A stretch of DNA of 12,417 nucleotides from Fidelibacterota bacterium. GTDB taxonomy: Bacteria; Fidelibacterota; Marinisomatia; SCGC-AAA003-L08; D37C17. The translations under genes were made by a program, and so were the position numbers. Positions 7,775 through 12,417 of this stretch are shown here, piece after piece (positions within the stretch are counted from its first letter, which is position 1; each line of letters begins with the position of its first letter). The stretch covers positions 1 through 12,417 of the forward strand of contig DTTG01000048.1 in the NCBI GenBank assembly GCA_012964845.1, read 5' to 3'. The notes under the pieces are model-generated. The model saw only the letters and a program-made list of their open reading frames with translations, had not been told where the DNA came from and made no database searches.

Positions 7775-8149
7775 ATGAATATACCTGAAGATTTACAGTA
7801 TACAACAGACCATGAATGGGTTAAAATAGAAAATGGAATAGCCACTATCGGCATTACAGATTATGCTCAGGGCGAATTAGGTGATATCATCTTTATTGAA
7901 TTACCAGAACCCGGAGATGAATTCATGGCAAAAGACTCAATTGGGACAATTGAAGCAGTGAAAACTGTGGCAGATATATATTCACCCATGCAGGGTAAAA
8001 TTTCTGAGGTAAACCCAATTCTTGAGGATGAACCTGAGTGTGTTAATACAGACCCTTACATGAGGGGATGGATAATAAAATTAACTAATTTCACCAATAA
8101 TGATGGTGATTTTTTGACAGCGGACGAATATAAAAAGCTGGTTCAATAG
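7775..8149 (+). CDS. gcvH: Glycine cleavage system H protein
   Basis: 124 residues, standard length. It has the family opening YTTDHEWVKIENG (9-21), IGITDYAQGELGDI (25-38) and the lipoylation segment GTIEAVKTVADIYSP (57-71) with Lys63 as the predicted lipoyl carrier, then NTDPYMRGWIIKL near the C-terminus. The lipoyl arm carries the aminomethyl intermediate between the P protein, T protein and Lpd. It lies directly between accC and gcvPA; its TAG stop shares one G with the GTG start of gcvPA. Its structural relative AccB, also a swinging-arm carrier, is encoded two genes upstream. The ATG abutting the accC stop matches the usual N-terminus. Confidence 0.97.
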   Translation: MNIPEDLQYTTDHEWVKIENGIATIGITDYAQGELGDIIFIELPEPGDEFMAKDSIGTIEAVKTVADIYSPMQGKISEVNPILEDEPECVNTDPYMRGWIIKLTNFTNNDGDFLTADEYKKLVQ

Positions 8150-9471
8150 TGCACTTTATTCCCACAACACCCGAAGAAGAAGTTCAGTTGCTAAATGGAG
8201 CTGCTGTCTCTAATTTCTCGGAATTAATTAAAATAATTCCTCAAAAATTCAGGTTGACGGGAGATTTGGGAATTGGTACGCCTTTTTCTGAAATGGAAAT
8301 CGAAAGAGAACTAATACAATTAAGTAATTCCAATGCTGCTGATAATTTTTGTTTTTCTGGCGGTGGGGTATATGATCATTTTATACCTAAGGCAGTTGAT
8401 TTTATTAGTGGTCGATCTGAATATTATACATCATATACTCCTTATCAAGCAGAAGTCAGTCAGGGAACCTTACAGTATTTATACGAATTTCAATCAATGA
8501 TCTGTGAAATCTCCGGAATGGATATAGCCAATGCTTCTCTTTATGACGGCTCCTCTGCTATCGCTGAAGCCTGTCTTTTAGCTCATTCTTTTACTCGCAG
8601 CAAAATCATCCTATATTCTGGATCACTGAATCCGCATTACCTCCAAGTTGTAAAATCATATTTAACAGGTCAAGATATGGAACTGATTCAAATACCGGAA
8701 ATCAATGGTATTACAGATTTAAACGCTCTAAAATCTTATTCCGAAAATATAGCGGCATTGATTATTCAATCTCCCAATAAAAATGGACTCATTGAAAATT
8801 GGATGGAAAGTAAAAAGAAAATGTTAGACCCTAAATCTCTGTTAATTGCAGTATCAGAGCCTTTATCCTTATCTGTGCTAGAACCTCCGGGAAAATGCGG
8901 CGCTGATATTTTTGTAGGAGAAGGTCAATCTCTGGGAAATCCAATGAGTTATGGGGGACCTCTACTGGGATTAATTGCCGTAAAAGAACAGTATAAGCGA
9001 AGAATACCCGGGAGAATAATTGGCAAAACGGTTGATAAAAATAACAATGATGGTTTTGTTTTAACACTCCAAACCAGAGAGCAACATATCAGAAGAGAGA
9101 AAGCAACCTCTAATATTTGTACTAATCAGGGTTTACTTGCATTGAGAGCTACAATATACCTTGCACTTATGGGTAAAAAGGGAATGCCCTATATTGCGAA
9201 TATTTGCCACCAAAAAGCTCGTTATGCTGCTAATGGTATATCTGAGTTAGAAAATTATTCTTTGCCCTATTCCAATGAATTTCTAATGGAATTTGTTGTG
9301 AAAACCACCCATTCTGCTATTGATGTCACTAATTATTGTGCTGCAAAGGGCGTATCAATTATGCGAGCATTGACCGATGAAAGCGATTCTTTACTATTAA
9401 TTGCTGTCACAGAAAAACGAACTATTGATGAAATTAACCATTTAATCAAATGCTTGAAGGAATTCAGTTGA
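8149..9471 (+). CDS. gcvPA: Glycine dehydrogenase (decarboxylating) subunit 1
   Basis: 440 residues, the length of the alpha half of the split P protein. Conserved blocks include HFIPTTPEEEVQLL at the N-terminus, YTPYQAEVSQGTLQ (96-109), NASLYDGSSAIAEA (128-141), GEGQSLGNPMSYGGP (257-271) and TREQHIRREKATSNICTNQ (309-327). With GcvPB, which carries the PLP lysine, it decarboxylates glycine and loads the aminomethyl group on lipoyl-GcvH. The GTG start at 8149 overlaps the gcvH TAG by one base and gives exactly the usual family N-terminus, so it is preferred over later ATGs. GcvPB is not the next gene, which is unusual for the split arrangement, and must be encoded elsewhere for function. Confidence 0.95.
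   Translation: MHFIPTTPEEEVQLLNGAAVSNFSELIKIIPQKFRLTGDLGIGTPFSEMEIERELIQLSNSNAADNFCFSGGGVYDHFIPKAVDFISGRSEYYTSYTPYQAEVSQGTLQYLYEFQSMICEISGMDIANASLYDGSSAIAEACLLAHSFTRSKIILYSGSLNPHYLQVVKSYLTGQDMELIQIPEINGITDLNALKSYSENIAALIIQSPNKNGLIENWMESKKKMLDPKSLLIAVSEPLSLSVLEPPGKCGADIFVGEGQSLGNPMSYGGPLLGLIAVKEQYKRRIPGRIIGKTVDKNNNDGFVLTLQTREQHIRREKATSNICTNQGLLALRATIYLALMGKKGMPYIANICHQKARYAANGISELENYSLPYSNEFLMEFVVKTTHSAIDVTNYCAAKGVSIMRALTDESDSLLLIAVTEKRTIDEINHLIKCLKEFS
9457..9461 (+). promoter_or_regulatory. Ribosome-binding site that selects TTG 9468
   Basis: AAGGA (9457-9461) lies 6 nt before TTG 9468, inside the end of gcvPA. It lies downstream of the alternative in-frame ATG at 9450, so it cannot serve that start. 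The resulting start/stop overlap is the 4-base TTGA type. Confidence 0.6.
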
Positions 9472-10208
9472 GCACATTCTCAAAATTAGAGCAAATAAGG
9501 ACATCCCGTGGCGCAGTGGCAATTGCGCTTCTTGATCCCGACAAGAAGAATGACAATGGATTGCTTAACATGCTTCATTTGGTGAATGAAAGCGATTTTG
9601 ACGCTATTTTTATTGGCGGTAGCTTAATATCTGATAATGAATTTGAATCACGAATTGAAGAAGTTACTAAAAATACAGATCTTCCTGTAATTATTTTTCC
9701 GGGATCGTCCAGTCAACTTTCACAACATGCAGATGCGGTGTTGTTTTTATCATTAATTAGTGGACGGAATCCTCAATATTTAATTGGCGAACATGTTAAA
9801 TCGGCACCAATTATCCACAATATAAATTTAGAGACTATACCGACGGCATATATTCTTTTAGATGGCGGTGTACGTTCATCAGTTGAAGTAATGAGCAATA
9901 CTTCACCAATTCCAATGAATAAACATGACATTATCCTGGCACATGCCTTAGCTGGCGAATACCTGGGAAATAGACTTGTATTTTTAGAAGCGGGAAGTGG
10001 TGCTGAAAATCATGCTGCATCAGAGGTAGTTTCAAATATTTCAAAACAATTGCACATACCAATTGTGGTTGGCGGAGGAGTTAATACTCCTGCTTCTGCA
10101 CGAACCTTGGTCTCATCAGGTGCTGGCTATATTGTAACGGGAACTAAAATAGAAGAAAACCCTTCAATTAAAGAATTGCAGGAATTTACAAATGCAGTTC
10201 ATCAATGA
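9468..10208 (+). CDS. Geranylgeranylglyceryl-phosphate synthase family protein (group II GGGPS)
   Basis: 246 residues from TTG 9468. This is a TIM-barrel prenyltransferase with LLDPDK (21-26), FIGGSLI (48-54), FPGSSSQLS (77-85), SLISGRNPQYLIGEHV (95-110), LLDGGVRSSVEVMSNTSPIP (130-149), EAGSGA (174-179), VGGGVNTP (201-208) and TGTKIEE (224-230). These are the phosphate- and prenyl-binding elements of GGGPS. The SVEVMSNTSPIP type is characteristic of the archaeal/Bacteroidetes group II rather than the firmicute PcrB group. It joins a polyprenyl diphosphate to glycerol-1-phosphate, the first committed ether bond of archaeal-type lipids. Chain length is not decidable by eye. Neither G1P dehydrogenase nor a DGGGP synthase gene is in the window. 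An ATG at 9450 would add six residues, but TTG has the better ribosome-binding site and the family-like N-terminus. It overlaps gcvPA and the Xer gene by 4 bp each. Confidence 0.93.
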   Translation: MSTFSKLEQIRTSRGAVAIALLDPDKKNDNGLLNMLHLVNESDFDAIFIGGSLISDNEFESRIEEVTKNTDLPVIIFPGSSSQLSQHADAVLFLSLISGRNPQYLIGEHVKSAPIIHNINLETIPTAYILLDGGVRSSVEVMSNTSPIPMNKHDIILAHALAGEYLGNRLVFLEAGSGAENHAASEVVSNISKQLHIPIVVGGGVNTPASARTLVSSGAGYIVTGTKIEENPSIKELQEFTNAVHQ

Positions 10209-11161
10209 TGATTAAAGAACCTGCAATAGAAAGAAAAAATCCATTATGGGAATTAGCTACGGAATATTTATCTCATTTGCAATTTGAACGAAGATTATCA
10301 AACAATACACTTTATGCTTATAATCACGATTTAAAAAAATATATCAATTTTATGTATAATGAATTGCAGCTCATGTCAATTGATTCAATTCAATCTGCTC
10401 ATATAGAAAAATTTGTAAACGAATTAAGTGATGCGCCGAAAATGGACAATAAAGAAGGAATAAAAAAATCGTCAAGTATTCATAGACTTTTTTCTACTAT
10501 TCGCGGATTTCACCAATATCTGTGTCAATTACGGATAACTAAAAATGACCCCTCACAATTATTAGTACCGCCACGTTTAACTAGAAGTATTCCCACAACA
10601 TTATTAGTTGAGGAAGTTAACCAGATTATTCAATCAGTTGATTTAAATAAAAAATATGCTCTCAGAGATCAAGCCATTCTCAGCATGCTGTATGCCTCCG
10701 GTCTCAGAGTCACTGAATTGGTTGATTTAAAACTGAAAAACCTAATGATGGATGAGGGTTTGATTCGCGTTTTTGGCAAGGGGGGCAAGGAAAGAATAGT
10801 TCCCTTTGGTAAAAGAGCATTGACTTTTCTAAAACTTTACCTCAAGGAGGTAAGACCTTCCAACTCCAAAAAAGGCAAAAGCCAGGGAATATTATTTCTA
10901 AACCATAGAGGAGGAAAGCTCACCCGAATGTCGATTTGGAATATTCTCCATGAAAATACCCTGAGAGCCGGTATTACAAAGAAAGTCAGTCCTCATGTTC
11001 TACGGCATAGTTTTGCAACCCATTTATTAGAAGGGGGTGCTGACCTGCGATCAGTTCAGGAAATGCTTGGACATTCAGATATAACCACCACCCAAATTTA
11101 TACGAATATTGATAAAATTTATTTGAAAGAAATTCACAAAGAATTTCATCCAAGGGGTTAA
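10205..11161 (+). CDS. Xer-family tyrosine recombinase (XerC/XerD-like)
   Basis: 318 residues. An N-terminal SAM-like core-binding domain (about 14-110; YLSHLQFERRLSNNTLYAY) is followed by the catalytic domain (about 128-312). The complete catalytic set is visible: Arg168 (SGLRVTEL), Lys192 (GKGGKERIVP), His264 and Arg267 (HVLRHSFATHLLEGGADL), His290 (LGHSDITTT) and Tyr299 (IYT). Length and motifs match housekeeping Xer recombinases that resolve chromosome dimers at dif. Integron or phage integrases are less likely given the conserved-gene context and absence of att repeats. XerC versus XerD cannot be settled; the core-binding domain has an insert of Lys, Asp and Asn residues around 78-90. 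ATG 10205 overlaps the GGGPS TGA (ATGA); a second ATG at 10208 would remove only one residue. It ends flush with the next ATG. Confidence 0.93.
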   Translation: MMIKEPAIERKNPLWELATEYLSHLQFERRLSNNTLYAYNHDLKKYINFMYNELQLMSIDSIQSAHIEKFVNELSDAPKMDNKEGIKKSSSIHRLFSTIRGFHQYLCQLRITKNDPSQLLVPPRLTRSIPTTLLVEEVNQIIQSVDLNKKYALRDQAILSMLYASGLRVTELVDLKLKNLMMDEGLIRVFGKGGKERIVPFGKRALTFLKLYLKEVRPSNSKKGKSQGILFLNHRGGKLTRMSIWNILHENTLRAGITKKVSPHVLRHSFATHLLEGGADLRSVQEMLGHSDITTTQIYTNIDKIYLKEIHKEFHPRG

Positions 11162-11800
11162 ATGCTATTACGTTTACCAATGGAAGTTTTAATAATATTG
11201 CTTCCTATTTTAATATTTTCTCTCTGTTTTCATGAATTTTCACATGGCTATATAGCCTACAAACTGGGAGATCATACCGCTGCAAGAAATGGTCGTTTAA
11301 CCCTCAACCCATTAGCACATTTAGACCCCATTGGTTCATTGATGATATTATTTGTAGGATTTGGCTGGGCAAAGCCCGTTCCAGTTAATCCTGTAAATTT
11401 TTCTAATCCTCGTTTAGATATGATGAAAGTAGCATTTGCTGGACCGGCATCCAATTTATTATTGGCTTTCACAGGTGGCTTGATGATGAGACTTGTTAAT
11501 ATTGTTGGTTTATTGCAAAGTGAAATGTTTATTCAAACCCTATATTTTTTTATATTTATAAATATTTCTTTAGCAGTTTTTAACATGATTCCAGTTGCAC
11601 CATTAGATGGTTCCCAAATCTTTGGAAATATGATTTCAAAAAACAATCCCGAATTGGCCTGGAAACTTCAGATGTATGGTCCAAAAATACTCATGGGAAT
11701 AATCCTTATCGGAATGGTTACACCATTTTCAGTTTTGGGATTTTTAATGATGCCATTTGTTAAAATGTTTATGTATTTATTTACAGGTATAAGCTTTTAA
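11162..11800 (+). CDS. Site-2-type zinc metalloprotease (M50 family)
   Basis: 212 residues, mostly hydrophobic, with about five to six membrane segments. The zinc site HEFSH (24-28) sits in the first transmembrane helix, and FNMIPVAPLDGSQI (140-153) supplies the third ligand Asp149. AFAGPASNLLLA (91-102) is the usual loop and helix of short M50B proteins. There is no PDZ domain or CBS pair, so this is the compact type rather than RseP or SpoIVFB-like fusions. Such enzymes cut substrates within the inner membrane; the substrate is unknown here. ATG 11162 immediately follows the Xer TAA, with AGGGG 4 nt upstream. A later ATG (residue 7) is possible but would shorten the first helix. It is the last tightly packed gene of the efp unit; a 136-bp gap follows. 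Confidence 0.94.
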   Translation: MLLRLPMEVLIILLPILIFSLCFHEFSHGYIAYKLGDHTAARNGRLTLNPLAHLDPIGSLMILFVGFGWAKPVPVNPVNFSNPRLDMMKVAFAGPASNLLLAFTGGLMMRLVNIVGLLQSEMFIQTLYFFIFINISLAVFNMIPVAPLDGSQIFGNMISKNNPELAWKLQMYGPKILMGIILIGMVTPFSVLGFLMMPFVKMFMYLFTGISF

Positions 11801-11863
11801 TGGAGTTATTGGATTAAATCGTTACGACATCAATTTTGGCGGAAAAATAGTGGATCTTTTAAG

Positions 11864-11929
11864 ATGGTTCGAAATATTCTTTTATTAACAATACTCATTT
11901 TTATAATGTATAAATTATCTAATTATTAA
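11864..11929 (+). other. Possible 21-residue hydrophobic mini-ORF in the 11801-11936 gap
   Basis: ATG 11864 to TAA 11929 encodes MVRNILLLTILIFIMYKLSN plus a final Tyr, which looks like a single short membrane helix with basic ends. The same frame is open upstream back to the M50 stop (11798-11800) but offers no ATG, GTG or TTG there. No good ribosome-binding site was seen (a weak TTTTAAG precedes). In an AT-rich gap, hydrophobic codons arise easily by chance, so this may be noise. The rest of the gap holds no recognised RNA or terminator. Confidence 0.2.
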
Positions 11930-11936
11930 AAATAAA

Positions 11937-12417
11937 ATGAAAATCATAGAATGTGTACCCAATTTTAGTGAGGGTCGAGATACTGCACTTATAAAAGAAA
12001 TTACGGATGCAATGGAATCTGTTTCTGGTATTACCTTATTAGATGTAGATCCTGGTGCAGATACCAACCGAACGGTTGTGACTATAGTGGGAAGTCCTGA
12101 ATCTGTTATTGAGGCAGCATTTTTGGGCATAAAGAAGGCATTAGAGCTCATTGATATGCGGAATCATAGTGGTGCCCATGCGCGAATGGGAGCCACCGAT
12201 GTTTGCCCATTTGTTCCCATTTCAGAGACATCCATGGATGATTGTGTAGAATATTCAAAGCAATTGGCAAAACGAGTTGGAGATGAACTTAATATACCAG
12301 TATTTTTATATGAATTTTCAGCCCCAACTGATGATCGGATAAATCTTGCAAATATTCGCAGGGGGGAATTTGAGGGAATGGCAGATAAATTGCAAATACC
12401 CCAATGGAAACCTGATT
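11937..12417 (+). CDS. ftcD: Glutamate formimidoyltransferase, N-terminal part (cut by window end)
   Basis: 160 codons are present. The N-terminal formiminotransferase signature is clear: IECVPNFSEGRD (4-15), VDPGADTNRTVVTIVGSPE (37-55), IDMRNHSGAHARMGATDVCP (72-91) with the catalytic His near 81, then NIPVFLYEFSAP and LANIRRGEFEGM before the cut. The usual HPRMGATDV block reads HARMGATDV here, a minor change. The enzyme moves the formimino group between N-formimino-glutamate, from histidine degradation, and tetrahydrofolate in the cytoplasm. Whether a cyclodeaminase domain is fused cannot be seen. ATG 11937 gives the standard N-terminus; it has no Shine-Dalgarno and follows a 136-bp gap, so it may have its own promoter or sit at the tail of the efp unit. 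Its product joins the same folate pool as the glycine cleavage system encoded upstream. Confidence 0.93.
   Translation, partial: MKIIECVPNFSEGRDTALIKEITDAMESVSGITLLDVDPGADTNRTVVTIVGSPESVIEAAFLGIKKALELIDMRNHSGAHARMGATDVCPFVPISETSMDDCVEYSKQLAKRVGDELNIPVFLYEFSAPTDDRINLANIRRGEFEGMADKLQIPQWKPD

Noticed and set aside
7700..7775. Glycine riboswitch upstream of gcvH
   Set aside because: The accC stop abuts the gcvH ATG and the preceding sequence is conserved accC coding sequence, leaving no room for an aptamer.
10205..11161. Tyrosine recombinase as the integrase of a mobile element
   Set aside because: It has housekeeping Xer length and motifs, overlaps a metabolic gene, and no attachment repeats, tRNA or cargo genes were seen nearby.
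1..12417. CRISPR array, tRNA/rRNA genes, insertion sequences or defence system
   Set aside because: No regularly spaced repeats, cloverleaf-like segments, transposase motifs or known defence genes were seen; MoxR/DUF58 alone is better explained as a Bat-like locus.

Overview
The window is AT-rich, gene-dense, and reads as an ordinary chromosomal segment of a Gram-negative bacterium. An Omp85-type outer-membrane barrel end and a lipoprotein show the Gram-negative envelope. A group II geranylgeranylglyceryl-phosphate synthase (GGGPS), a split glycine decarboxylase (GcvPA) and a MoxR/DUF58/BatD-like cluster together suggest the FCB superphylum. A Marinimicrobia (SAR406)-like lineage is my best guess, from gene content only. 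No tRNA, rRNA, CRISPR array, insertion sequence or phage gene was seen.

Layout. (1) Positions 1-224 hold the last strands of an Omp85 (BamA/TamA-like) barrel. (2) Positions 331-3616 are a plus-strand cluster: a TPR lipoprotein, a MoxR AAA+ ATPase, a DUF58 protein with a vWA-like core, and a membrane-anchored BatD-like protein. This resembles a stripped-down Bat locus lacking the membrane vWA proteins BatA and BatB. (3) Positions 3613-5247 on the minus strand encode a lone CehA/McbA-type PHP metallohydrolase; its stop codon overlaps that of the BatD-like gene within a shared TTAA. (4) A 78-bp divergent intergenic region follows. (5) Positions 5326-11800 are a very compact plus-strand run: efp, accB, accC, gcvH, gcvPA, GGGPS, a Xer tyrosine recombinase and an M50 site-2-type protease, with gaps of 7 bp or less or with overlaps. 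(6) A 136-bp gap with a doubtful mini-ORF leads to the start of glutamate formimidoyltransferase (ftcD), cut by the window end.

Working together: AccB and AccC form the biotin half of acetyl-CoA carboxylase (AccA and AccD are not here). GcvH and GcvPA are half of the glycine cleavage system (GcvPB, GcvT and Lpd are not here), and FtcD also feeds one-carbon units into tetrahydrofolate. GGGPS makes the first ether bond of archaeal-type glycerol-1-phosphate lipids, so one likely operon serves both fatty-acid precursor supply and potential ether-lipid synthesis. Two starts were moved on sequence grounds: the TPR lipoprotein to GTG 331 and GGGPS to TTG 9468. Each has a purine-rich ribosome-binding site 6 nt upstream. 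I found no clearly new biological system; the GGGPS context and the reduced Bat locus are the most interesting points.
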